Shown here: positions 20,945 through 31,545 of the stretch, piece after piece | Layout of the letters: the number at the start of each line of letters is the position of its first letter | Position numbering within the stretch: position 1 is the stretch's first letter | Source of the DNA: JAVJUV01 sp040220415 | Lineage (GTDB): Bacteria; Pseudomonadota; Alphaproteobacteria; Rhodobacterales; Rhodobacteraceae | Direction: 5' to 3' | NCBI GenBank assembly: GCA_040220415.1 | Contig: JAVJUV010000102.1 | Span: forward strand, 124,001 to 188,000 | Length of the DNA stretch: 64,000 nt | Translations under genes and position numbers: made by a program | The notes under the pieces: model-generated | The model's input: the letters and a program-made list of their open reading frames with translations, nothing else | Told to the model about the DNA's origin: nothing | The model's database searches: none

Positions 20945-22026
20945 TGCGGCTGGAAAAGCGGCCCCAGCCGTCGCGGGCCTGGGCCTGGGCAACGCCGCTG
21001 GTCGCGGTGCTGGCCACGATGCTTGCGGGCGGGCTGCTGTTCGGGGCGCTCGGCACCGATCCGATTGTCGCCATCCGCACCATCTTCTGGGATCCGGTGT
21101 TCGGCGAGTTCGCCTTTTATTACAGGGGGCAATTGCTGGTGAAGGCCGGCCCGCTGATCCTGATCGCGGTCGGTCTTGCGCTGGGGTTCCGGGCGGGCAT
21201 CTGGAACATCGGGGCCGAGGGGCAATACATCATGGGCGCGCTTTTCGGCGCAGCGGTCGGTCTGGCGTTCTATCCGATGGAGGCGCGCTGGCTGATCTTC
21301 CCGCTGATGATCCTTGCGGGCGCGTTGGGCGGATACCTTTGGGCGATGATCCCCGGCATCCTGAAGACAAGGTTCAACACGAACGAGATCCTGGTGTCGC
21401 TGCTTCTGGTCTACGTGGCCGAGCAGATGCTGGCATGGGCGGCACTGGGGCCGCTTCGCAACCCCGAGGGATCGGGTTTTCCCGGCTCGCGGAACCTGCG
21501 TCAGTACGAGAGCGCGGCGAACAACGAGCTGATCGCCGGCTGGGGGATGCACTGGGGCGTGGTGGCGGCCTTAATCGCCGTGATCTTCGGGTATATCCTG
21601 CTGTCGCGTCACATCATGGGTTTCAACATCCGCCTTGCCGGTCAAAGCCCGCGCGCGGCGCGGTTCGCAGGCGTCAACCCGACGCGGCTGGTGCTGTTCT
21701 GCCTGGGTGTTTCCGGCGCGCTGGCGGGCATGGCCGGAATGTTCGAGGTGGCCGGACCCGCCGGACAGATCAGCATCGACTTCAACGTGGGCTACGGGTT
21801 CACGGCGATCATCGTCGCCTTTCTGGGGCGGCTGCACCCGGTGGGCATCCTGCTGGCCGGTCTCTTGATGGCGCTGACCTATATCGGGGGCGAGGCCGCG
21901 CAGGCGACGCTTGGGCTGCCTGCCGCTGCGATCCAGGCGTTCCAGGGGATGTTGCTGTTCTTCCTTCTGGCGTTCGACGTGCTGACGAACTTCCGCGTCA
22001 AATTCGGGCGGGAGGCGGTCGTATGA
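20941..22026 (+). CDS. ABC transporter permease 1 (YufP/NupP-like)
   Basis: 361 residues with about 9-10 predicted membrane helices. Family marks include LALGFRAGIWNIGAEGQY and TRFNTNEILVSLLL, and the cytoplasmic coupling stretch GFNIRLAGQSPRAARFAGVN. It forms a heterodimeric channel with the second permease. The start is the ATG at 20941 overlapping the ATPase stop; a longer in-frame extension upstream is a shadow inside the ATPase gene. Its own stop overlaps the small membrane protein gene. Confidence 0.92.
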   Translation: MMRLEKRPQPSRAWAWATPLVAVLATMLAGGLLFGALGTDPIVAIRTIFWDPVFGEFAFYYRGQLLVKAGPLILIAVGLALGFRAGIWNIGAEGQYIMGALFGAAVGLAFYPMEARWLIFPLMILAGALGGYLWAMIPGILKTRFNTNEILVSLLLVYVAEQMLAWAALGPLRNPEGSGFPGSRNLRQYESAANNELIAGWGMHWGVVAALIAVIFGYILLSRHIMGFNIRLAGQSPRAARFAGVNPTRLVLFCLGVSGALAGMAGMFEVAGPAGQISIDFNVGYGFTAIIVAFLGRLHPVGILLAGLLMALTYIGGEAAQATLGLPAAAIQAFQGMLLFFLLAFDVLTNFRVKFGREAVV

Positions 22027-22394
22027 ATCTGTTTCAAAGGATTCTCGATCATGTGCTTTGGTTTCTGGCGGCCGGTGCCGGATTCTTCGTCGGCCTTTTT
22101 GCGCTTTTGATCGCAAAGCTGGTCGGCCTTGGCTCTTGGTGGGTGGCGTTTGGCGTGGTTGTGGTTGCGAGCCTTCTCTTCGTTCTGGACGGCAAGGTCT
22201 TCAAATTCACGATGCGCGGCATTGTCGGCGGGCTGAAGGCGCTTGGGGCCGAGACTCGCGAGATCGGGCCGGAGGACGAAGCGCGCAAGCGCTGGCAGGA
22301 CCGCGCGAGCCGCATTGGCTTCGTCGCCGGCGTCGTGCTGGCCTTCATCGCGGGGTCGATCGTGTCCCCGGAACGGATCATGGATTTCTTCTGA
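22023..22394 (+). CDS. Small membrane protein between the two permease genes, unknown
   Basis: 123 residues that I cannot assign to a family. Predicted membrane segments lie at about 10-33, 37-55 and 98-115, with a charged loop between (GAETREIGPEDEARKRWQDR). It begins in an ATGA overlap with permease 1 and ends in a TGATG overlap with permease 2, so it is translated as an integral part of the operon. Typical BmpA-type operons go straight from one permease to the next. It may be an accessory or assembly subunit of the importer; this is inference from position only. Confidence 0.8.
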   Translation: MNLFQRILDHVLWFLAAGAGFFVGLFALLIAKLVGLGSWWVAFGVVVVASLLFVLDGKVFKFTMRGIVGGLKALGAETREIGPEDEARKRWQDRASRIGFVAGVVLAFIAGSIVSPERIMDFF

Positions 22395-23323
22395 TGTTCG
22401 ACTCGATCAACCCCGTCCTGCTCCTGGCCTCGCTTATGGTGGCCTCCACGCCGATCCTTCTGGCCGCGATGGGCGAGTTGGTGGTGGAACGCTCGGGCGT
22501 TCTGAACCTGGGCGTCGAGGGCATGATGATCGTCGGCGCCATCTCGGGTTTCATCGTCGCCGTCGAAAGCGGGTCGCCTGCGCTGGGCTTCGTGGCGGCG
22601 GCCGCAGGCTCGGCGATCCTCGCGCTGCTGTTCGGTGTGCTGACGCAGCTTTTCCTGTCGAACCAGGTGGCGACCGGCCTGGGCCTGACCTTGTTCGGCC
22701 TGGGCGTCTCGTCGCTGATGGGACAGGGTTATAACGGCATCCGGCCGCCTTCGTCACCGCGCGTCGATATTCCGGTCTTGTCGGATATCCCCGTGATCGG
22801 CCCCATCGTCTTCAACCAGCACCCGATGGTCTATCTTTCGCTGGCGCTGGTCGCCGGTGTCTGGTGGTTCCTGCGCTCGACGCGGCCGGGGCTGATCCTG
22901 CGCGCGGTGGGCGAAAGCCATGACGCGGCCCATGCGCTGGGCTACTCGGTCGTCGGCACGCGCTTTGCGGCCATCGCCTTTGGCGGTGCCTGCGCGGGAC
23001 TGGGCGGCGCGTTCCTGTCGCTGGTGATCGTGCCGCAATGGACGGAAGGCATGACCGCCGGGCGTGGCTGGATCGCGCTGGCCATCGTCGTTTTCGCCTC
23101 GTGGAAGGCGTGGCGGGTTTTGCTGGGCGCCTATCTTTTCGGCGGGGTCACGGTGTTGCAGTTGAACCTGCAAGCGGCCGGGTTTGCAATTCCCGTCGAA
23201 CTCTTGTCCATGTCGCCGTACCTGATAACCATTCTGGTGCTGGTCATCATCTCGTCCGACCGAGGCCGTGCGGCACAGGCCGCTCCGGCGTCGCTCGGGC
23301 GATCATTCCATGCCTCGAACTGA
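22394..23323 (+). CDS. ABC transporter permease 2 (YufQ/NupQ-like)
   Basis: 309 residues, about 8 membrane helices. Family marks: ERSGVLNLGVEGMMIVGA near the N-terminus, GLTLFGLGVSSLMGQGY and the coupling region LRAVGESHDAAHALGYSVVGT. Partner of permease 1 in the same importer. The start is the ATG at 22394, overlapping the stop of the small membrane protein gene. The BMP binding-protein gene follows after 36 bases. Confidence 0.92.
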   Translation: MFDSINPVLLLASLMVASTPILLAAMGELVVERSGVLNLGVEGMMIVGAISGFIVAVESGSPALGFVAAAAGSAILALLFGVLTQLFLSNQVATGLGLTLFGLGVSSLMGQGYNGIRPPSSPRVDIPVLSDIPVIGPIVFNQHPMVYLSLALVAGVWWFLRSTRPGLILRAVGESHDAAHALGYSVVGTRFAAIAFGGACAGLGGAFLSLVIVPQWTEGMTAGRGWIALAIVVFASWKAWRVLLGAYLFGGVTVLQLNLQAAGFAIPVELLSMSPYLITILVLVIISSDRGRAAQAAPASLGRSFHASN

Positions 23324-23359
23324 GGCAGTCTGCTTTTACCAATGGGGAGAACCTGAAAA

Positions 23360-24442
23360 ATGAAAAAACGCACATTCCTGGCAACGGTCGCGGCCGTCGC
23401 CCTGGCGACGACCGCCTTCGGCGGCAGCCACGGAGACGGTCCCGTAAAGGTCGGCTTCATCTTTGTCGGGCCGATCGGCGACGGTGGCTGGACCTATGAG
23501 CACAACCAGGGCCGGCTGGCCGTTGAAGAGCATTTCGGCGACCAGGTCGAGACGGTCTATCAGGAAAGCGTGCCTGAAGGCGCCGATGCCGAACGCGCGT
23601 TGACCCAGATGGCGCTGCAGGGCGCCGACCTGATCTTCACAACGTCCTTCGGCTATATGGACCCGACGATCAACGTCGCCGCCAAGTTCCCGGACGTGAA
23701 ATTCGAGCACGCGACGGGCTACAAGACGGCCGACAACGTCGCGATCTATTCGGCGCGCTTCTACGAGGGCCGTGCCATTCAGGGTCATATCGCGGGCAAG
23801 ATGACGAAGACCAACAAGGTTGGTTACATCGCGTCCTTCCCGATTCCCGAGGTGATCCGGGGCATCAACTCGGCCTTTATCCACGCCAAGAAGGCGAACC
23901 CCGACGTCGAGTTCAGCGTTGTCTGGGCCTATACCTGGTTCGATCCGGCGAAAGAGGCCGACGCGGCCAAAGCCCTGATCGAGCAGGGCGCCGACGTGAT
24001 CCTGCAGCACACGGACTCGACCGCGCCACAAGCCGCCGCCGCCGAGGCGGGCAATGTCGCCACCTTCGGTCAGGCGTCCGACATGGGCGAGTACGCGCCT
24101 TTCCCGCGTGTGTCGTCGATCATCGACAATTGGGCGCCCTACTATATCGACCGCGTTCAGGCAGTAATGGACGGGACTTGGGAATCGACTGACACCTGGG
24201 CTGGAATTGGTGCCGGCATGGTGGGCATCGGAGAGATCACCGACGCGGTTCCCGCCGACGTCAAGGCCGAGGCCGAGGCGCTGCGCGATTCCATCGCGTC
24301 GGGTGAGTACCACCCGTTCACGGGCCCGCTGAACAAGCAGGACGGGTCGGCGTGGCTGGCCGAGGGCGAGACCGCAGACGACGGAACGCTTCTGGGCATG
24401 AACTTCTATGTCGAAGGCCTGACGGGCGAAATTCCGAACTGA
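23360..24442 (+). CDS. BMP-family ABC transporter substrate-binding protein
   Basis: 360 residues, periplasmic. A Sec signal peptide (MKKRTFLATVAAVALATTAFG) without a lipobox Cys is followed by the PnrA/Med/BMP domain: VGFIFVGPIGDGGWTYEHN, GADLIFTTSFGYMDP and GADVILQHTDSTAPQ. PnrA-type proteins bind purine nucleosides or nucleobases, matching the upstream xanthine dehydrogenase genes. It has its own strong ribosome site (GGGGAGA before the ATG), as expected for a binding protein needed in excess. A strong terminator follows and closes the operon. Confidence 0.94.
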   Translation: MKKRTFLATVAAVALATTAFGGSHGDGPVKVGFIFVGPIGDGGWTYEHNQGRLAVEEHFGDQVETVYQESVPEGADAERALTQMALQGADLIFTTSFGYMDPTINVAAKFPDVKFEHATGYKTADNVAIYSARFYEGRAIQGHIAGKMTKTNKVGYIASFPIPEVIRGINSAFIHAKKANPDVEFSVVWAYTWFDPAKEADAAKALIEQGADVILQHTDSTAPQAAAAEAGNVATFGQASDMGEYAPFPRVSSIIDNWAPYYIDRVQAVMDGTWESTDTWAGIGAGMVGIGEITDAVPADVKAEAEALRDSIASGEYHPFTGPLNKQDGSAWLAEGETADDGTLLGMNFYVEGLTGEIPN

Positions 24443-24464
24443 TCTTTCGACCGCGCGAGAACAG

Positions 24465-24488
24465 AAAGGCCGCCTTCGGGCGGCCTTT
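24465..24488 (+). terminator. Terminator closing the xdh/ABC operon
   Basis: A perfect 10-bp stem AAAGGCCGCC / GGCGGCCTTT with a TTCG tetraloop, 22 bases after the BMP gene stop, with a T-rich 3' side. Confidence 0.93.
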
Positions 24489-24542
24489 GACTTTTCCGGA
24501 TGCGCGTGTGCCTATTCCTGGGAAACATGCAGGGAGATTTCA

Positions 24543-25466
24543 ATGAAGACGATCAGTGGCAAGCCGGTCAGCAGGTTCAGTTTCGGTACGATGCAGTTCG
24601 GCGGAAAGGCCGACGAGTCCGAAAGCGCCTCGATGTACGCGGCGTGCCGGGAAGCGGGTGTCAATTTCTTCGATACGGCCTTCGCCTATACCGAAGGACG
24701 GTCCGAAGCGATCACCGGCAATCTGGTCAGGCCCGAGCGGGACGATATCTTCGTCGCCACGAAGACGGCGAACCAGAAGACGGCCACGCCGGAAGTGATT
24801 CATCGGGAATTCGCCGAAAGCCGCAAGCGACTGGGTCTTGATACCGTCGATCTTCTGTACGTTCACCAGCCGGACCCGGTGACACCGCTCGAGGTGACAT
24901 TGGGCGCCGTGGCCGAATATGTGCGTTCCGGCGCCGTTCGGTATGTCGGGATCTCGAACTTTTCCGCATGGGCAACCATGAAGGCGCGGCATGTGGCACG
25001 CGACCTGGGGATCGACGTGACCTTCCTGCAACCGATGTACAACCTTGCCAAGCGGCAGGCCGAGGTCGAAATTCTGCCGATGGCCGAGTCAGAGGGTTTC
25101 TATGTCTTTCCCTATTCGCCACTGGGGGGCGGATTGCTGACGGGCAAGTATGCGGACGGCCAGGGCGGTCGGTTGAAGGACGACGCGATGTACTCGGTGC
25201 GCTACGGCGTCGACTGGATGCACCGCACGGCGTCCGATCTTGCCGCGCTTGGCCGCGAACTGGGCGTTGCCCCGGCGACCCTGGCGGTGGCCTGGGTGGC
25301 GCGGCATCCCGGTGTCTGGGGGCCGATCGTCTCGGCCCGCTCGGCCGGGCAGTTGGGCGCATCCCTTGCGGCGATCGATTTCGAGATGGACGATGCGCTT
25401 TACGCGCGCATTTCGGCGCTGTCGCCGACCCCGCCGCCGGCCAACGACAGGCTTGAAGAGGCCTGA
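24543..25466 (+). CDS. Aldo/keto reductase
   Basis: 307 residues of the AKR barrel fold, NAD(P)H-dependent carbonyl reduction. The catalytic tetrad is visible: Asp and Tyr in FFDTAFAYTEG, Lys in IFVATKTANQ and His in DLLYVHQPDP. The later YNLAKRQAEVEILPM and FPYSPLGGGLLTGKY belong to the YajO/Tas-like subgroup. AGGGAG lies about 7 bases before the ATG. It ends in a TGATG overlap with the FAD oxidoreductase gene, so the two form an operon. Substrate unknown. Confidence 0.9.
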   Translation: MKTISGKPVSRFSFGTMQFGGKADESESASMYAACREAGVNFFDTAFAYTEGRSEAITGNLVRPERDDIFVATKTANQKTATPEVIHREFAESRKRLGLDTVDLLYVHQPDPVTPLEVTLGAVAEYVRSGAVRYVGISNFSAWATMKARHVARDLGIDVTFLQPMYNLAKRQAEVEILPMAESEGFYVFPYSPLGGGLLTGKYADGQGGRLKDDAMYSVRYGVDWMHRTASDLAALGRELGVAPATLAVAWVARHPGVWGPIVSARSAGQLGASLAAIDFEMDDALYARISALSPTPPPANDRLEEA

Positions 25467-26530
25467 TGCGCGTCGCGGTCATCGGGGGCGGCGTCGCGGG
25501 GCTGTCGGCGGCCGCCCGGCTTGCGCCGGATGCCGAGGTGAGTGTTTTCGAAGCCGAGGCGCATCTGGGCTATCACGCCAGCGGGCGCTCGGCGGCCATG
25601 TTCGAGGAAAACTACGGCAACGCCGCGGTTCGGGCCCTGAACCGGGCCTCGCGCGCGGACCTGGAGCACTGGGGCGTGCTGTCGCCAAGGGGCTTCATGA
25701 TGGTGGCGCTGGAAGCCGATTTGCCCGTGTTCGAGGCTGATCTTGCGGATATGGCCATGTCCGAAATCGATGTCTCGGATGCGCGTCGGCGGGTTCCGAT
25801 CCTGTCGGACGGGATCGCACGCGCGGCCCTGCACGAAGGCGCGCAGGACATCGATACCGGACGGTTGCTGGACATCTTTGCGCGCTTGGTCACGGATGCC
25901 GGCGGCCGGCTGGTTCGCGATGCGCGGGTCAGCGCGATCAGCCGGTCGAACGGGGGCTGGAAACTGGAGGCGGGTGAAGCGGCTTATCGCGCCGATGTCA
26001 TCGTCAACGCTGCGGGGGCCTGGGCGGACCAGTTGGCGGCGCTGGCGGGTGCGCGGGGTGTCGGACTGCAACCCTACCGGCGCTCGATGGCGCGGCTTCC
26101 CGCACCGGGCGGGCACGACGTGCGGCGCTGGCCGATGCTGTTCGGGCCCGGCGAGACCTGGTACGCCAAGCCGGATGCGGGCGCATGGATCGTGTCGCCG
26201 GCAGAAGAGGACCCGGTAGCCCCGATGGACGCCTGGGCCGACGACATGGTCCTGGCAGAGGGGCTGGCCCGATATGAGGCCCACGTCAGCGAGCCGGTAG
26301 TCAGGGTCGAGACGAACTGGGCAGGCTTGCGCACCTTCGCGCCTGACAGGACGCTGGTGATCGGCCCTGACCCGAAACTGGACGGTTTCTTCTGGATGGC
26401 CGGTCAGGGCGGATACGGGTTTCAAACCGCGCCGGCGGCGTCGGGGCTGCTTGCGGATCTTGTCATGAGCCGGAAGCCGGTTCTGCCGGATAGCGCGGTC
26501 AGCGCGCTGTCGCCGTGTCGTTTCGCCTGA
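25466..26530 (+). CDS. FAD-dependent amine/amino-acid oxidoreductase (DAO family)
   Basis: 354 residues. The N-terminal dinucleotide-binding motif is VAVIGGGVAGLSAAARL, followed by HASGRSAAMFEENYG, which is typical of glycine/D-amino acid oxidase-like (DAO) flavoproteins. The C-terminal WMAGQGGYGFQTAPA closes the FAD site. It is coupled to the aldo/keto reductase by a 1-base TGATG overlap, which suggests one enzyme oxidises an amine to a carbonyl that the other reduces, or the reverse; this is inference. It ends 3 bases from the convergent Hint gene. Confidence 0.88.
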   Translation: MRVAVIGGGVAGLSAAARLAPDAEVSVFEAEAHLGYHASGRSAAMFEENYGNAAVRALNRASRADLEHWGVLSPRGFMMVALEADLPVFEADLADMAMSEIDVSDARRRVPILSDGIARAALHEGAQDIDTGRLLDIFARLVTDAGGRLVRDARVSAISRSNGGWKLEAGEAAYRADVIVNAAGAWADQLAALAGARGVGLQPYRRSMARLPAPGGHDVRRWPMLFGPGETWYAKPDAGAWIVSPAEEDPVAPMDAWADDMVLAEGLARYEAHVSEPVVRVETNWAGLRTFAPDRTLVIGPDPKLDGFFWMAGQGGYGFQTAPAASGLLADLVMSRKPVLPDSAVSALSPCRFA

Positions 26531-26533
26531 GGT

Positions 26534-27172
26534 CTATGCGAAGTCGGGGGTGTAGCTGACACGCTCGCGCTTCTTGTAGCGCGGTGCGGGATAGTCGGCA
26601 AAGCGCGGCGCCAGATCGGGGAACGTCTCCTGAAGTTCCTTCAGGACCGGCTCGGGCGTCTCGGCAATCGTTTCGTCATCGGGCGAGAAGCTTTCGATCG
26701 GCAGGCCGTTCGCGCAGAACACCTGCGGCTCGTCGAAGACGATGTTGTAGTAGGTCACGTCGGCTTCGCGACGCTCGACGAAAGCGTTGTCGTTGATGCC
26801 GGCCACGTCGCGCGCGGGAACAAGGCAATTCGTCGCGTCGTCTTCGTCCTCCAGCCGCCAGCCGGGGATCAGAAGGCGGTGCGCGCGTCCGACCGCCAGT
26901 TCCTTTTGCGGCATCATCGGTCCGATGGCGCGTGGTTTCAGCACCACGGGGGCCAGCGACGGGTCGGCAGCCATCTCGGCCGCGGTGACGGTGCGCGTCC
27001 AGATCATGCGGACGGGACGAAGGCCGTTATCGCGCGTGACGATCAGATCGCCCTTGCGAACGAACTCGATCCGGCGTGCGCCGCAGGGGGTGCGGACGTT
27101 CGCCCCCGCACAAAGCCCGCGGGTTCCCGCCTTGACGACTGTTCCGTCGGTGATCTTCTTCGCAATGGTCAT
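26534..27172 (-). CDS. Solitary Hint-domain protein
   Basis: About 212 residues consisting almost only of a Hint_2 (hedgehog/intein) domain. The opening GLCAGANVRTPCGARRI with the likely splice Cys, the block GDLIVTRDNGLRPVRMI, the His block AVGRAHRLLIPGW and the end VTYYNIVFDEPQVFCANGLP fit the roseobacter Hint family, which usually ends large secreted proteins. Here there is no N-extein domain to cleave and no signal peptide. The ATG at 27172 is chosen; a TTG at 27190 is possible. The C-terminal 45 residues are Pro/acid rich. Confidence 0.82.
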   Translation of the reverse strand: MTIAKKITDGTVVKAGTRGLCAGANVRTPCGARRIEFVRKGDLIVTRDNGLRPVRMIWTRTVTAAEMAADPSLAPVVLKPRAIGPMMPQKELAVGRAHRLLIPGWRLEDEDDATNCLVPARDVAGINDNAFVERREADVTYYNIVFDEPQVFCANGLPIESFSPDDETIAETPEPVLKELQETFPDLAPRFADYPAPRYKKRERVSYTPDFA

Positions 27173-27379
27173 GTGCTGGCCCTGTGGCAACGCATTCTGA
27201 ACGTGTCACCAAGCCTGCAACGAAATGTGACGGAATTAGGGACTGGGCGTGGTGAATCCGCGATCCGCGCATAATTTGACGGTCAATTGCTTCCACTTGG
27301 TAAACAATGACTGTCGTTCAGTTCGATTGGGCAGACTTTTGTAGCTAAAAGTGCAATCAATCAGCAGGATTGGACCGGA
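27173..27379. other. AT-richer gap between the Hint gene and pyrF
   Basis: 207 bases, clearly richer in A and T than the flanks. It should hold the Hint gene promoter. It includes a short palindrome TTGAC-G-GTCAA at 27276-27286. No small reading frame with a ribosome site was seen. Confidence 0.5.
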
Positions 27380-28099
27380 TTATCCATTGGCCTTCACCGC
27401 CTGGGGTGACCGCATCTCGGCGACAATGTCCCGGACCGCCGCCACGGGGTCGGGGGCCCGGTGGATCGGACGCCCCACCACCACATGATCCGCCCCCGCG
27501 GCAATCGCCTGGGCCGGTGTCATGACGCGTTTCTGGTCGCCGCGGTCGGCGCCCACGGGCCTGACCCCGGGCGTGACGATCAGCTTGCCTTCAGCTTCCG
27601 GCAAGGCGCGGACCAGTGCTGCCTCGTGGGGCGAGGCGATGACGCCGTGGGCGCCTGCATCGAAGGCCCGTGCGGCACGTTCAGTGACTATTTCAGGGAT
27701 ATTTCCCGGTTTAATCTGCGCAGCGTCCAGATCGGCACGGTCCAGCGAGGTAAGAACGGTTACCGCCAGGATCTTCATGTCGCCGGCACCGGCACCCTCG
27801 CGGGCGGCACGAACCACGTGTGGATCGCCGTGAACGGTCAGGAAATCCAGATCGAACTGCGCCAGGCCGCGAACCGCCGCCTCGATGGTGGCGCCGATGT
27901 CGAACAGCTTCATGTCCAGGAAGATGCGTTTGCCGTGCTCGTCCTTCAGCTCGCGCGCCAGCGCCAAGCCGCCGCCGGTCAGCATGCCAAGGCCGATCTT
28001 GTAGAAACTGACCGCATCCCCCAGGCGCTCGGCCAATGCGTGGCCTTCCAGCGCATTGGGGACGTCAAGGGCCACGATCAGTCGGTCATCTGCGGTCAT
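27380..28099 (-). CDS. pyrF: Orotidine 5'-phosphate decarboxylase
   Basis: 239 residues, the normal length. Last step of UMP synthesis. Signatures: LIVALDVPNALEG, the catalytic block FLDMKLFDIGATIEAAV with its Asp and Lys, FLTVHGD, and the phosphate-binding end VTPGVRPVG...DHVVVGRPI. The ATG at 28099 begins MTADDRLIVALDV and suits the family; a start 60 bases upstream would add an unconserved tail. Monocistronic, divergent from clpB. Confidence 0.96.
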   Translation of the reverse strand: MTADDRLIVALDVPNALEGHALAERLGDAVSFYKIGLGMLTGGGLALARELKDEHGKRIFLDMKLFDIGATIEAAVRGLAQFDLDFLTVHGDPHVVRAAREGAGAGDMKILAVTVLTSLDRADLDAAQIKPGNIPEIVTERAARAFDAGAHGVIASPHEAALVRALPEAEGKLIVTPGVRPVGADRGDQKRVMTPAQAIAAGADHVVVGRPIHRAPDPVAAVRDIVAEMRSPQAVKANG

Positions 28100-28176
28100 G
28101 GCGGCTGTCTCCGTGGCTGCTTTGGCGTGGGGGGTACTCTGGTCGGAATCCGGATGCAAGCCGGGCCTCGCAGGGC

Positions 28177-28205
28177 CTTGCAGAGCGGTGCATCAGCACC
28201 CAGAT
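28177..28205 (+). promoter_or_regulatory. Candidate heat-shock (RpoH) promoter for clpB
   Basis: CTTG (28177-28180), then 18 bases, then CCCAGAT (28199-28205). This resembles the alphaproteobacterial sigma-32 pattern CTTG-N17/18-CYTATNT with mismatches in the -10 box. It is 76 bases upstream of clpB, a known RpoH target in other bacteria. Confidence 0.35.
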
Positions 28206-28280
28206 AATGGTCAAGGCCTGAAACGGACATGCCGCCAAGCGGGTGTCCTGCGAAACGGGCGCTTTGAAAAGGAGAGAACG

Positions 28281-30899
<2,619 letters not shown>

Positions 30900-30905
30900 C
30901 CTGAG

Positions 30906-30928
30906 AGCCCCGCTTCGGCGGGGCTTTT
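30906..30928 (+). terminator. Terminator after clpB
   Basis: AGCCCCGC stem, TTCG loop, GCGGGGCT stem, then TTTT. It starts 7 bases after the clpB stop. Confidence 0.93.
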
Positions 30929-31117
30929 CGCTTTCGGAAACAGTACTTCTGATTCCGGCTGTTTTGTTTCCTATTCCGGGCAAAACGTGCGCAAGTTTTC
31001 GCCGCCTGCGAATTGTGGCGGACCTTGGCGAAGATCCGCCGCATTCTTTCCACATTCGAAGCAGAGATCTGTAGGCGCTGGAAGGGGGAAACTCCGGAAA
31101 CGGGCACGAGCAAAAAA

Positions 31118-31540
31118 ATGTCGAAAATACATCGCATAGCAGGGTTGAAGATCTCACGGATCGCTCCGACGGTCGAAGTGGAGACGTTTCGCAGCCGGGA
31201 CCTATTGCCGGACCTCGAGCCGGCCGAGGAGCGGCTTCGCCGTCACAGAACCCACATATTTTCAGCGGACGGAATTGCGCTGTCCCACAGTTCGGCTGTC
31301 GAGGACGTCTTCGAGCCGAGCAAGCGCGCCGAACACCGCGATTTTACCGCGCGGATGACGGTCTATGTCATGAACGCCATCGTCATGGTCTTCGCCTTGC
31401 CGGTCGGTCTGGGACTTCTCTGTCTGAATATCCTTGGCGGAGAGAATCTGCGGACCACGGCGCATGTCATGGCGCTGACGGGTCTCTTCATGGCCCTGAT
31501 GTCAACGGAAGAAGGCGCGCGGCTGCTGTTCTTTATCTGA
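31118..31540 (+). CDS. Hypothetical small membrane protein
   Basis: 140 residues, not recognised. The first 85 residues are soluble and rich in charged residues (AEERLRRHRTHIF). Two membrane segments follow, at about 87-110 (VYVMNAIVMVFALPVGLGLL) and 116-138. The ATG at 31118 begins MSKIHRIAGLK and is followed by basic residues; the frame is also open 105 bases upstream but with no good ribosome site. The layout resembles small proteins common in Rhodobacterales. Function unknown. Confidence 0.65.
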   Translation: MSKIHRIAGLKISRIAPTVEVETFRSRDLLPDLEPAEERLRRHRTHIFSADGIALSHSSAVEDVFEPSKRAEHRDFTARMTVYVMNAIVMVFALPVGLGLLCLNILGGENLRTTAHVMALTGLFMALMSTEEGARLLFFI

Positions 31541-31545
31541 GGACA

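Noticed and set aside
27276..27286. TTGAC-G-GTCAA palindrome as an operator
   Set aside because: Only 5-bp arms in an AT-richer gap; too weak to claim beyond a note.
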